A stretch of DNA of 64,000 nt from positions 27,268,306 to 27,332,305 of the forward strand of contig CM065168.1 of the NCBI GenBank assembly GCA_033026295.1, written 5' to 3'. The position numbers were made by a program, and so were the translations under genes. The DNA is from Channa striata (lineage: Eukaryota; Chordata; Actinopteri; Anabantiformes; Channidae). The notes beneath the pieces are model-generated. The model saw nothing but the letters and a program-made list of their open reading frames with translations. It was not told the origin of the DNA and made no database searches. Below, piece after piece: positions 24,016 to 35,095 of this stretch (positions are counted from its first letter, which is position 1; each line of letters begins with the position of its first letter).

Positions 24016-24238
24016 GAGCTGAAAACAATAGCTGATGACAATAATAATAGTATAAACGAATGCAAACGCTGAGGTGCTATAACCTTAGGATCCATTTACT
24101 AACAGTCATAACACATTAAATAGTCCACCTTTCGTCAAACTGTTTTTGACAGGTCTATGTCTAAGGTCAAGAGGAGAGGGGAAGGGTGTGTGGGGTCTTG
24201 TGGAGTCACAAAGGTCATGTGAAAAAGTACAGACGGAG
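24016..24238. other. Short unique spacer in a transposon cluster
   Basis: AT-rich sequence between the LINE fragment and the 200-bp duplication. Nothing recognisable was found. Confidence 0.45.
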
Positions 24239-24386
24239 GTAATTAGGAAGCAAAACAAGGGTTGAGAAGGTTAAACAGCGTGCATGTATGTCCAGGTGGA
24301 TGTAGGGAAAATGACAAAACCAGCCACTGACCTTCCCCCAAAATAGGGGGATGCAGTGTGTGTGTTTCCCCAAATAGGGATGAGTG

Positions 24387-24432
<46 letters not shown>

Positions 24433-24545
24433 ATGATGGTAATTAAACAGCAAAAGAAGGGTTGAGAAAGCTAAACCAATGAGTATGTGTGTCTTTGTAA
24501 GAAAAGTGAGAATAGCACGACTGACTTTCTCACAAATAGGGAATG
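24239..24545 (+). repeat. Diverged 200-bp-offset duplication around (GT)20
   Basis: Unit A (from 24239: GTAATTAGGAAGCAAAAC, then AAGGGTTGAGAAGGTTAAAC) and unit B (from 24439: GTAATTAAACAGCAAAAG, then AAGGGTTGAGAAAGCTAAAC) are clearly related and start exactly 200 bases apart. A third, smaller repeat is embedded: a CAAATAGGG-ATG motif occurs at about 24336-24353, 24368-24382 and 24531-24545. Divergence between A and B suggests an old duplication. The GT array between them may have expanded afterwards. Confidence 0.8.
24389..24429. repeat. (GT)20 microsatellite
   Basis: A pure GT array lies between the two halves of the 200-bp duplication. The minus-strand frame over it (24271-24453) is a His-Thr artefact. 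Confidence 0.97.
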
Positions 24546-24717
24546 GAAAGTGTTTGAGAGGTCACAAATCCGTTTGGTTGGTTAGCTAGCCCTTAAAAGC
24601 GGACCTATACGCCGAGTTCTTGTATCTCACCGCTATGGATGCAGATAGACATTCGGCCGTGAATGAAGAAAGACGTGCAATATCTTTTAGTTAAAAATGT
24701 GTGTCAACGTGAATAAT
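24546..24717. other. Unique spacer left of Tc1-type relic
   Basis: This short stretch has mixed composition with a few CpG sites (near 24610-24680). No feature was recognised. Confidence 0.45.
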
Positions 24718-24790
24718 TGTATTTGGATGAGCATGGATCTTTCAGGGCATCATCGTTTGTAATGGAAATGCTGAAGAGGCTGGTAAGATG
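24718..24790 (+). repeat. Left terminal inverted repeat of Tc1-type element
   Basis: The arm begins TGTATTTGGATGAGCATGG and ends GGCTGGTAAGATG. It pairs with 25878-25950, with four mismatches in 73. Confidence 0.88.
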
Positions 24791-25319
24791 GTATTAAGAG
24801 GCTTAAGTAATTGGTAAGTCTTTAAAAACATCTAATTATAAGAGCAAAATGTATTCTAAAAGAAGACGAAGACGCCGTGCACCGTTACCTTGTTGTAGAG
24901 GATCCATTATGGGAGAGTAAGCAATATGCTGCTATTAATGTGTAATCGTGAATAGATATTAATTACAATAAAAAGTAATAGTTTTGACTTACCATGTATT
25001 TTCAGTTCCAGTCATTTCTACAGTTGGAACAATGTGGAACTAGCTTTGATGCAGCCGTGCCGGTTGCCTTTGTCTTTGTTTCCTAAAGGTTTCTGCTTTT
25101 TCATGTAATATAAACAAATTAATCATTTATCGATGTAACACATGCAAAGACTTTTTACAGAATTGCTCACAGTGTTGTATTGTCTTCACAGTGTACATTT
25201 GAATTAGATACTGATTCAGCAGTAATACATCAATAAATACATCTTCATCTTCCAAAGGTGTATTTATATGAAGATCACTTAAAATTCATTAACTACCAGA
25301 ATCCTCTAAAACCAAGAAA

Positions 25320-25745
25320 TCAAGACCGTGGTCTATGGCAAACTTCCGGCAGGCTGCCATGTTTTTGGAGGGCAACGGCTTCCTCTGTGGTGTCCTGCCA
25401 GTGATATATCCCTGCTCAATGTTTTGCAAGTAGTTGACTCATGAACACAGTTGTCACCAACTTTAACTAGTTCTGCTTTTACATAATTCATCTCTTCTTC
25501 TTACGCCATAATTCTGTATTGCCTTATACGTCACTTTGTTTTTTGCCTTTGGAGTGGTCATGGCTGACTTCCTCTTTCTAGCCACAGTTTCAAATCATGT
25601 TCATTTGTAGACAATATGTCTAACTTTTTACTGAATAATATTATCTAAGTCTTTGTTACTCTGTAACAATTTTCAGCTTCATGCAAATCGTCAGATCTTC
25701 ATAGTAAGTCTTCTGAGATGTCTATTTGCCACTGAGTCAACGTAG
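25320..25745 (-). pseudogene. Tc1-type transposase remnant
   Basis: Read right to left on the minus strand, broken frames show the expected Tc1 order. About 25740-25690 gives IDISEDLL...DDLHEAE, where the family has '(K)EISEDLR..IVDLHKAGKG' at the first helix-turn-helix. Near 25600 VRHIVYK matches 'VRQIVYK'. About 25410-25330 gives GRTPQRKPLPSKNMAACRKF, where the family has 'GRTPRRKPLLSKKN.AARLKF' just before the catalytic domain. There are several frameshifts and stops. The catalytic half to the left (about 24850-25300) is barely recognisable (NKDKG near 25075), so the DDE triad is not intact. The identification rests on remembered family sequence and on the flanking inverted repeats. Confidence 0.75.
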
Positions 25746-25877
25746 ATATAAATTGCACCTCCATTTTTATGTCAACAAATCGATTAATAAGTTAGCCTGA
25801 TAATTATTTTGACAATTTAACATGATCCCAGATCTGTCCATCCCATGTCATGTTGAGCTTGATTTATGCCTAAATAA

Positions 25878-25950
25878 CATCTTACCAGCCTCTTCAGCAT
25901 TTATATTACAAACGATGATGCCCTGATAGATCCATGCTCATGCAAATACA
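25878..25950 (-). repeat. Right terminal inverted repeat of Tc1-type element
   Basis: This is the reverse complement of 24718-24790 with four differences. It ends directly at an A20 run (25950-25969). Confidence 0.88.
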
Positions 25951-25969
25951 AAAAAAAAAAAAAAAAAAA
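25950..25969. repeat. A20 homopolymer
   Basis: A run of 20 adenines immediately follows the Tc1-type right end. It could be a leftover retroposition tail or simple slippage. No retroposed gene is visible to its left. Confidence 0.95.
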
Positions 25970-26031
25970 GGCAAATGTATTTTAGCAACAGAAACCACAG
26001 TGGAGCTTGATTTGAAATAAATCTGAATTAA

Positions 26032-26508
26032 CCCTCAGAAGTCTAGCACATTTATCTGAATACTTTAAATCTATCCATTTTATCTTTTACCTTGCCAATT
26101 TTTGGTGCAATGCTTTTCATTCACACAAGAAACTGTCAAAAGTGTGCGTGAATTTGAGGACCCAAAAAGGCAACAAACGAGAGGGAGTACAAAAAAGGAG
26201 TGAATTTTATTTCAAAAACCAAAAAGGGACAGAAACAACACAATGTATACATTTAAATAAATTAAATTTTAAAAAGTAGGGAATATTTGAGATGAACTCT
26301 CCTTATTTGCGCAATTGAACGTACATGAACCATTTATCATAACTCGGTTTTACTTGGCCTATCAGCACCATTCAAAAAATGCCATAGAATTTGACATCTG
26401 CACTTTCAACATGCAAAAAATCAAGCATCCACTTCATCTTCCTGCTACTTCATCCTAAAGAGAGTCTGTGCATTTTATCGCGCTGGCTTGATCACTGACT
26501 TCAAAGGG
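26032..26508. mobile_element. Nonautonomous piggyBac-type element (477 bp)
   Basis: TTAA at 26028-26031 and 26509-26512 flank a segment that begins CCCTCAGAAGTC and ends GACTTCAAAGGG. The ends are inverted and match at 10 of 12 positions. TTAA target sites with ends beginning CCCT are diagnostic of the piggyBac superfamily. The interior has no transposase, only AT-rich sequence and a GCGCGATAAAATGC-like motif near the right end, so it is a MITE-type derivative that would need a transposase in trans. The main alternative is chance pairing of two TTAACCCT words, but the match continuing past the first four bases argues against it. Confidence 0.68.
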
Positions 26509-26512
26509 TTAA

Positions 26513-27720
26513 TTACCACAGTTCACTTTTCACAATAATGAATTTTTTTGGGGGGCATTGGAGAACACGATTTATTCCTAATTATTTACTACCCAACCTT
26601 TCTGAAGCATAGCTACAAGTGTAGAATCTGCTCATTCTTTTTCTACACACGCATATTATAAAAAAGGCCGAGCAGAAGGTGGCCCACATATAGACAAGAC
26701 TCCACACGGATCTTCCCAGCTCTTCAGGTCTGTAAGATCCCGTTACAGTAAGCCTCTCACACACAGGCTTCTTCTCAGTGATAATAGTCAGTCAAACAGT
26801 TTCTTTGTGTGGTAGTGGAGCGCACGGCAGGTCTGACCTGACTTCCTGTCACAGATTTTGGACAGCTTGTTGACAGAGGTCAGTTAGTCTGTCACCCACT
26901 TGATCGGCCTCTACATTATTCCGGCCTTGACGTCATGTACTTTGTTCTCTTGACAGGCATTATTAACACATTTAGTGACTTTTTCATGGCTCTCTAACTG
27001 GTTTCAACAACTATTTCGAACTGCACACGCACTAGACTATTGTTAAATCACGACGCAGATGTACTTTGCATGTAAATTATACAAGGGACTTATGAGTGAC
27101 CATATGGTTTAATTAACCAAGATGGCCAATAAGCATTTGCTTTAAAACCCCCTGATGTCCCACAATGTGTCCTTTAAAAATAATGCGTTACCGTGCACTG
27201 AGCAGCACACTGGCCTTATCCTGTTTACCTTTATCACCACGGACAAGGGTAAGATAAGGGCAGAAATATTAAAGCAAAACTGTCCATCTGTCATAGTGCT
27301 TTATTTTATTGTTTTGCTGATCTTCGCTTTACACAACGCCCTACACCCCCCGCCCCACCCCACTCCCCCTTTCTATCTCTTCCTATCTATCTATCTTTTT
27401 ATCTTGTGTGAGCTGTGAGTACTGTAGTTAGTGGATCGCTGTGAAATGCCAGCTGTCAGAGTGACAGACAGAGTGTCACCTCTGTGCAGTCATGTCATCC
27501 AGGCGACAAGCCGTCAATGTGCAGGGGTGTATGCTTGAAATAGGGAGAGCGAGAGAGAGAGGAGGGTGTTTGTATAACTACTCTTTCCTCAAAGGACATA
27601 GTTATCATAGGGTGATATTCAAGCTGGAAATTTACCATGCATTAGCTGAAGGGCAGATATGAAAAGGTGCGTTACAGTAAAACAGTAGTAATATGTATGT
27701 TAAGTATATGTGCATAACAC
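26513..27720. other. Unique noncoding DNA
   Basis: No gene was recognised. A C-rich stretch (about 27342-27372) leads into short TATC repeats (about 27380-27402). A GA-rich run sits at 27545-27565. The frames at 26582-26764 and 27155-27418 are accidental. Confidence 0.5.
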
Positions 27721-28120
27721 TCAGAGCTGAAGGGAGAGCAGCAGCCTGAGGTACCGGGAGGAAAGGTCAAGGCAGAAGGTGGGAACGAAGGGAGGAAGGC
27801 GGTGAACGAAGGGAGACAAAATCGCTGGTGGGAGGGTGATGAACAAGAGAGAAAAAAAGAGTGATAACCATGGGAATGAATGAGACAGAGAAGCTAAGTG
27901 CATTGTCACGAAACACAGTTCGAATGAAAGAGAAAGACGTCGAGAGAATAAGAAAAAAAGAGGGAGAGAAATGCAGAGTAGAAGGTCAAAAGAGTGGACT
28001 AAATGAGCAAGAGCCAAATAACAGGAAGGGAAGCGAATGTAGTCTAAAAGAGAAGGATTGGAGAGAACAGGAGAGCTGGACAGCAGTGAAGGAGGTGAAT
28101 TAAAAAACAGAACAGACAAA
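27721..28120 (+). other. Purine-rich tract of about 400 bp
   Basis: The plus strand is strongly enriched in A and G (GAGAGAA, GAAGGGAGG and AAGGAGG words throughout), so the minus strand is pyrimidine-rich. This skew removes stop codons and creates the window's longest open frame (27721-28119 minus, 132 codons, mostly Leu, Ser, Phe and Pro) and an overlapping plus frame (27861-28103) rich in Lys, Glu and Arg. Neither has a domain. Long polypurine tracts can form triplex DNA and serve as boundary or stall sites. A decayed GA-rich satellite is also possible. Confidence 0.65.
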
Positions 28121-31100
28121 GGGATTTGTTAGGGCTGATCACGAGCCGCCAAAACAGGAAGAATAACAAGGTGCTCGCTTACCAACACGAGAGCAATTTC
28201 ACAAACAGAATCACAATGGACACTTGTTCATTCTGTATTTTATATGCACACACCTTTATCCTGGGCCAAAGCTTGTTTAAAAATATTAGGAAGAAAACAT
28301 GGCAAGAATTTAAATTCTCAAATTTCCAATCATTCGGCTATGATGAAAATTTTTATTTTCTCTGGCACTGAATACAGTCTTTTGTACATTCATAATCAGC
28401 ATATATTAGCAAACCTTACCAAATTGCCAAATGCTGGATTTCAATATTTACATGTTTTAAAAAAGATTTTTAAAAACACACTGCAGACATGAGCAACAAA
28501 CACGCAGAAAATAATTATACCAGAAGTATCTCAAATCTAACTAAATGTAAGCAACTTGAAGTGTGAATCACTTATTATTCAAATGGAAAGTAAAAAAATA
28601 TTTCGGCAAATGTGTCTTCAGACCTGAGGCCTTCTGTGCCTGTATTATCTGAAGTTTTATTCTCGCTTACTCCCACCATTACTTATACAGTAGTTGTTCT
28701 CATTAAAGTTTGCTGCTGACATTTATGCAGCTCTGTATAACTGAAAAAAATGTGCATTTAAAATAATTCTTATTCTTATGCTTTGGAAGACATAACACAT
28801 TTTAAAGAACTGGCAAAACATTGAGAGATAAATAGTGAATTTATATATCATTGAATAGTGACAAAATGTTTGGCCTGCACAGGATGGGTCGCATTTGGGT
28901 CAGATTTCACCGAAACTATACACGATTGTTAAATTGTGTGCACACAGGCATCATAACCTAAGTGATCAATACCACAAAGTGTTCCGCTTACTAGATTATT
29001 AGCATAATTGTTGCAGCAGAGATGGGGTGATAGAAATAATCTGATTTCAAACATCTACACGGTCACACTTACACATGTTGTTTCATCAATATCTGTGTCT
29101 AAACAACAAATTAACCAGTTACATGTGTAATTTTTAAAATATACGATCAGGCTTAAAGATGGCTCAGCGTGTTTCAAAAATATGAGATGAGATGCACAGA
29201 TATTTAAAAGAAAAAGAATTAAATCTTTTCTGTAGGTGTTTGCATGCACATTGTGGACAGGTACATACATTTGTTTGAATATTACCTTGTTATATTAGAG
29301 TAGAATAGATGAGGAACAGTTTGATGACAGTGTGACAAAACCTTCACGAAGACTGATTTGGTCCTTTAATACAGCGGTCATTTAGCCTGACAATATTTGA
29401 TTTACACTAGAACAGGAACCAATTTATTTGGCAGCTATTTCAAAATAAAATTCCTCCAGAGTCCACGTTAAGTGTTAACCTAATATTTTTGTATGACATT
29501 ATGCCCCATTTGGGAAATCATTTCTGGGGGCAACATGATGAGAATAGAGTCAAATCAATTTTGGTCAGGAGGAAATGGAAGTGAATAAATAATGATGGAG
29601 CTCTAGGTAGGAATGGCTGGTCCCACAGGGGAAATCTGCCGATGATTTCAATAATGATAAAAAATAGATAAATACCCGTGTAGGCTTTTAAATAACTTGT
29701 GGGTATTATAAGTGTACAGTGTGACAATGGTCCACTTGAGATGGAAATCTTAAACAAAAACCAGAGCAACCATTTCACTGCAAGTTCTCTAGAGGCATCT
29801 GGCTTATTTATGAGCACCAATCACTCGTGGGGTGCCTGACCCAGCCCTCCATGAATACTAATGACCACAAAATGATAGGGCTGCTATTCACTTCCTTAGC
29901 AACCAAACAGAGGAGTGGAGTCGATATGAAAATAAGGCGACTGGCAAGTTAACAGAATACCCTGACACTTCTCAGTGGTGTCAGACGACACTTCCCCCCC
30001 CCGGGCTCTCAGGGAAAAAAGAGGGAATGGCTGTTATTTACCTGGGAAATGTTGAGGTGCAGATAAGTGCAAAAGGCGTTGGAGGTTGTGCGTGGGGAGA
30101 GAAAGGAAGTAAGAGAGAGTGAGAGATAATGATGAAAAGGCTTTTTTAGCCCAAAGATGGCAATGAGTCATCCAATCGTGTGTCCTGACTCACAGTGGCC
30201 TGGATACAGCCACAGCCTTGGGAAGTCTTTGGTCACAGCGGAAACCAGGCACATCAGTTACAATGAGCCGGAGAAGGAAGTAGTGGAAATGTGTATATCC
30301 ACATTAACATGTATGTCCCTGTACATACTTCCCGACAGGAAAATCACGGACGTGTACAGTGGAACACGTAGATAACCTAAAAGCAGTAGGCAGCGTTTCT
30401 AATTGCTCTGCAGTTCACTGTTATTTCAGTCTCTAGCCAGCGGGGAGATGTGCTGTCAGTATTGAAAGACAGACCCTGGACGACAGCCCCGCCTTCCTCC
30501 ACCGCTGTCTTTCGCTTTCTCTTTCTCTCCTTTTCTTTTCCTGCCTTGCCATCACCCTGCATCTCCATCTCTCTCTCTGTGTTTCAGGGCGTATGTAATG
30601 AAATTCATTACTGTAACAGATAGAAGAGCTACACCTGTTTAGAGATCTGTGGAGAAAATCAATCACAGGCTGCTTCAGTGCGGGGAAAGTTCGTTGAGGT
30701 TTCTCTGTCTGCGTAGCTTTGGCTTGAGTCTGTGGCCTCTCCAGCTTTGCTATTCACTCGTATCAGGAGGGGGATTTCTTGCATTAGCCAGATGATACTT
30801 TCATTGACCTTGCATCTTCAACTTGTCTGCACAGATTGTTTGATTTTAGAGAATGAAACAAGCTGTTCAGGTTAGAAGCCAGTATCTACATTGATTTTAA
30901 ATTAAAAAAAAAAAGGTCATAATTTAGCTTAGAAACACACCACTTGTAATAAGATGAAGAAATGCAGCTTTTGATGTGACAAGCTCCTTTGTAAACAGTT
31001 ACGTATCTTTCTGATTTCCCATGTATGTCTTTCCTTGAATGTTATAAGCTCATGATTCATCTTGTAGCTGGTCAGTTCTGGTAAAGGCTGAAATTGAGAA

Positions 31101-31324
31101 AATTATTATGTACTTTGTGGGCCTCTGAGAAAGATGGCAGCCATATTCCTGCTATGCTTTGGAGGCGCTTTATATAAGGTGTCATATTATGACCACAGGG
31201 ATTTGTTTTACTGGACTCAATATATTTTTATTATTAGTTCTTAACTTGGTGCAAGAGTAAACAGCATTCAAAATAAGGACTGCCTCAAATATGAGTTAAA
31301 AAAATAATATCAAAATGACTGGAC
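28121..31324. other. Unique noncoding DNA, partly conserved-looking
   Basis: No gene could be supported. The block at about 29370-29960 is evenly mixed and repeat-free, with words such as TCCATGAATACTAATGACCA and TTCACTTCCTTAGCAACCAA typical of vertebrate conserved noncoding elements. A pyrimidine-rich tract lies at about 30503-30590 and a C9 run near 29993-30001. Conservation is a texture-based guess. Confidence 0.4.
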
Positions 31325-31422
31325 AAAACTCCTCCAGATGACATCGCCCGGAGGGTCGATGCACGTCGACAATGATTACAGCCTCCATAGTGTGAGCAAG
31401 TGATGTCATCTGGAGGTGTTTT
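31325..31422. repeat. 98-bp hairpin with 21-bp arms
   Basis: The left arm (31325-31345, AAAACTCCTCCAGATGACATC) and right arm (31402-31422) are inverted copies with one mismatch, separated by 56 bases. The loop itself contains a smaller imperfect inverted pair (GTCGATGCACGTCGAC) and GGAGG/CCTCC words. The arm core resembles TCCTCCAAATGACATCA at 42674-42690 elsewhere in the window. It could be a miniature foldback transposon or a structured regulatory site. The stem is too short and the loop too large for a typical microRNA precursor. Confidence 0.8.
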
Positions 31423-34400
31423 TTAGCTAGAAAAAATGAGATTTTTAATGTGGGGAATTCAGAGAGATTTACTACTGGAACTAGCTCCAAAAAAGCATGT
31501 TCAATATCAGTGAAGGTGTCCTTTTGCATAAGAAATAATATGGAAAATTTGATTGTATGTAAGAATTATATTGAATTTTTTTTTTAACCATCTCATAATC
31601 CTAAATAACTTTAGTCAGTCATTGATCCTCATCACAAAAATGCAGATCACCTTGTAAGTTCATGAGGATCTGAAGGTCAAAATGTATTTTACTTATGAGA
31701 ACTCTTTTGCCAGTGTAATATCAAACGAACTGTGTGTGAGCTTGCTAGTATAAGTAAGGAAAAAACCCAGTACTGATCTAAAATCCAAAATGCAAACATC
31801 AAATACCCTCTGAAACCCTTCTGATTTAACAGACTGACTAAAACTGAACCAAGAGAGCTGGAGTTGACCCCATACTGTATGCTCTTTCTTCCAGTCATTT
31901 TCTGATCAAAATAAAGCTGCGGTTCAGCCTCACATATCAAAAGTGACATGCGGACTTAAGCAATAACTTTCGTTTCTGTTACACAACTCTTTTATTTAAA
32001 AAAAAATGCATATAGAAAAAAAAACAATCCTGGTTTTCTGAAAATGCATAATTTAAACTGCAGAGTGGTTAAGGAAGCACATAAATTAGTATGACTAATT
32101 GTAAATTATTGCTTGTTAAAATGGGCAGGATTGTTTTTCAAAATGTCAAGATTTACACTAAACACACGCTGTACCTTTGGTCTTGGCTGTTGGATAAGAA
32201 TATATAACTCTTCCCAATAACTCCAAAAAGGACAACAAACCATTTTCACACATTTTTCCCTCTGCTAGTTGATTGAATACAGTTCTGTAGCACTACAAGC
32301 TTCCTGTCCTTTGGGATATTGCATTAAAAAGTATTCCTTTATAGCAGCCACATTTTGCAGAGCTGAAAGAGAGGCAATAGTAAGGAATAATAAAAGAATG
32401 TAATTGCCACAGTAAATCAAGACTTTCTGCCTCTTTAGAATGTTAAACACTTGCGACACAAGTGTGTAAGCTCATAACAGCCAACGGTGGGACACATTTT
32501 ATTAGGCGTCTGTTTTGTGAATAGGATTGGCAGAAAAAGTCCTTGAAATTCTAGTCCGGCAGAGACAAAGATGGCTCATTGTTAATTCATTCCCTTTCTT
32601 CAAGCTCCTCATCTCCATCTGAAGAGCTTGTCTGAGTGAAGTGACCCTGCTTTTCAATAACTGTGACTGTAAATGTGTGATTCAGAATCCCGGCCTTATC
32701 AGCTCTCCAAGACTAAAATAGGGACCATCACTCTGCCTGCTTAATGCTCACCCTAGCACCTTCAGGGACAGTCCTGGAAGTTTGTCACAGCTTGTCAGCT
32801 CTTCCATCAAATCCCCAGAGGGCTCAGCAGTCACAAGCTAAAACTATATTTCTTTTACTTTTTAAAACCTTAACTCTGTGATGATAAAGGAGCATGACAG
32901 GTCAGGCCACTTTTTTATTAGCTGTTCTTTCTTGTTGAAGGGGAGCGAATAAAGACTCATTTGATCAGTGACACTCCAATGACCCCGTGTATGTGATTGA
33001 TTGATTGAATTACTGCAGAATGTTTGCGGCATAAAAAAAATCAATAGTGTGTAACAAGTATATGATGAAACTAAGTATGACTTCAGCATGGATGAGCTAT
33101 TTTGACTCTTCATTGTGGCCTTGATCTGATTTTCCCCTTACAACCTATTTGGTAAGTTTATAATGAGGACAGATGATGGGTGAGGACAGGAAAACAGACA
33201 ATCTCAGTGTCCTGCTTTAGATTTTTTCTCTCATTGGAGATGAAGGAAGAATCTGTCTGGGGCTGGGTGGGTCAGACACAGAGAGATAATTTGACCCACT
33301 ATTCCTGCAAATAATACCAAATATTACAAGGAAAAATAAGGACCTCACAGTTATTTAATTAGCTTAGATATTCACTTGTCATTGTGTAGAAAATCTGCTA
33401 TGGATAGATCTCCGTGAGATATGACAACATTTATGCTCTGCTGTTATCTTTTGTTATCAGCAACACAGATCTGGCTTGACAGGTCCCAACTCCACCTGCT
33501 GTCATCATGTCTTATCACATGCTGGATTTCTGTTGCCATGGTTACAGCTATCAATGCCTGGCTAGGACGTGCAGGTACAAATTCTACATGTTTTTGCTAC
33601 AAATACTATATGGTTAAGTTAATGCACAAAAAAGATTTAGTTAGTTGCATGTTTTACATGTATAGAAAAACAAAAGATCAAAAAAGAAATTGAGAAGAAG
33701 CGTAAAAATAAGATGGTTACATCTATTAGAATCTGAAAATTGTAGTGATACGTATTAAAAGTGTTAGTGTGAATGGTTGTCTGTCTGTCTGTGTGTGTCT
33801 CCACCTCTTGCCTAATGGCAACACTCCAGCCTCCAGCCCCCCCCATGACCCTGAACATGCTATTACAGATAACAGATGAATGATCTACTGGTAGGTTGTA
33901 GTTTTCCTCCTGATCCGCATGATAACAACTGATAAACGACCTTTAAATGGCACATTAAAAGTCAAATTGACTGGATGAGAGCGAGGCTTCTGAAGATCAT
34001 TCTAGCCAACTATCGATCTGATCTGACACCAGATACATGCACATAAATTACACCTATTCACACAAAATGAAACGTGAAAATGTGAGTAACGATAAATAGC
34101 AAACATTCAATCATCGTGGAGACTGTTATTGAGAGTTGCATCTTGACAGCAGGTTTGTGCATCAGTTACTGGCACACGGCTAAAGTGGAGACAAAGGCCG
34201 AGTTTTGGTGGAGGTGTTCAGCACATCTTCTGGATGTTATCAGTATGTAAACATGCCTTTAGGTCTCAATAACACTGCAGATGTCTTCTCTAGGGCGTCC
34301 TAACCTTTTTGTGTTTGTGTACCTGAGACCTGCAACAGTTAGGACAATGTCTATCACGAAACTCTTGCAGGCTTCAAATGGATCTCACCCAGATCAGAGC

Positions 34401-34991
34401 TGTTTCTGATTTGCCCACACACACAAACCACAAACAGCTACCCAGGGTTTTGGGTTTGCTCATTTTTCTGACTCAGTATCCACAGGTGGCAGCTGGTGTA
34501 AATAAATGACAAATATTCCTTTGGCAAATGTGTCTTGATAAATAACAAAAAATGGCAAAGCTGCACAGACAAGGAAAGATTGTTTTAAAAGTTTCCTGGT
34601 GCAGAAAAAAATAATATAAAAAAACATTAAGGAATAAAAATCACAACTCTTTCCAAGCACGACTGGAAATTATTCTCTGTATTAAAGCAAAAATACAGAG
34701 CAGCACAAAGCTTATCTGAATACATATAAATTTCTATAAACAAGCAATAACTAACAGAGCAGTACCTTTACATTCGGGTGTTTGGGAAGACATTCTGCAA
34801 AGGAGCAGTACGTATTTGTGGACCGGTGTCAGGGAACCTTTCTTTAGTAATGTATAATACACATACCTCACTAATTTTAGAGAAGTTCTCCAACAATTGC
34901 AGGGCCTGAGGGTGGATTATTGGTTCCTCCTGTCCATATGCCAGAGTGTCCTCCAGCAGGTCAGTGAATCCCACGTTGCTTGCAGTGGGTC
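31423..34991. other. Unique noncoding DNA
   Basis: No gene was recognised. The plus frame at 33421-33693 and the minus frames at 31296-31529 and 31689-31949 resemble nothing known. Simple sequence is limited to a TGTC run at about 33779-33793 and a short C run near 33836. A GGGCGTCCTAACCTTTTTGT word near 34292 faintly recalls hAT-type termini, but no partner was found. Confidence 0.5.
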
Positions 34992-35095
34992 AGCCCAGCG
35001 GCACATTAGCTCCGTTTGTGTTTGTGTGTGTGTAAATGAGAAGCACCAGGCTCTTTGGGTACCAGTGAGATAGTAAAGCGCTAAATAAGCGCGGA
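34992..35095 (+). mobile_element. hAT-like nonautonomous fragment
   Basis: The stretch reads CAGCGGCACATTAGCTCCGT, a TG-rich link, AATGAGAAGCACCAGGCTCT, TTGGGTACCAGTGAGATAGT and AAAGCGCTAAATAAGCGCGG. The 'tgaatg...(t)aaagcgctttg...agtaaagcgctatataa' module is common in nonautonomous hAT-type elements of teleosts. A related module occurs at 52795-52875. Ends and target duplication could not be located here, so the class is inferred from the module alone. Confidence 0.5.

Larger units (their letters stand above)
24718..25950 (-). mobile_element. Decayed Tc1/mariner-type transposon with 73-bp inverted ends
   Basis: The left arm (24718-24790) and right arm (25878-25950) are inverted copies matching at 69 of 73 positions, around about 1.1 kb. 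TA dinucleotides at 24720-24721 and 25947-25948 are in the right place for the TA target duplication of this superfamily. If those are the target sites, the element is 1225 bp, a normal Tc1 length. The interior carries a broken minus-strand transposase (separate entry). Arms this similar around such a decayed gene suggest the copy was mobilised by a transposase supplied in trans after its own gene had begun to decay. An A20 run abuts the right arm. Confidence 0.8.

Noticed and set aside
24239..24545. Spaced repeats considered as a CRISPR-like array
   Set aside because: Only two long diverged units in fish DNA with microsatellite spacers. No uniform repeat/spacer pattern.
25950..25969. A20 run as the tail of a processed pseudogene or SINE
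   Set aside because: The sequence immediately to its left is the inverted end of a DNA transposon, and no flanking target duplication was found.
27721..28119. Longest open frame in the window (132 codons, minus strand)
   Set aside because: Low-complexity Leu/Ser/Phe/Pro translation of a polypurine tract, with no domain, no splice signals and an overlapping frame on the other strand.
31325..31422. Hairpin considered as a microRNA precursor
   Set aside because: A 21-bp stem with a 56-base loop and no second-strand continuation does not fit a pre-miRNA, and no known microRNA seed was recognised.
34285..34330. GTCCTAACCTTTTTGTG as an hAT/MER-type terminus
   Set aside because: The similarity is faint, and no matching inverted end or 8-bp duplication was found nearby. 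A similar word near 43657 is equally weak.
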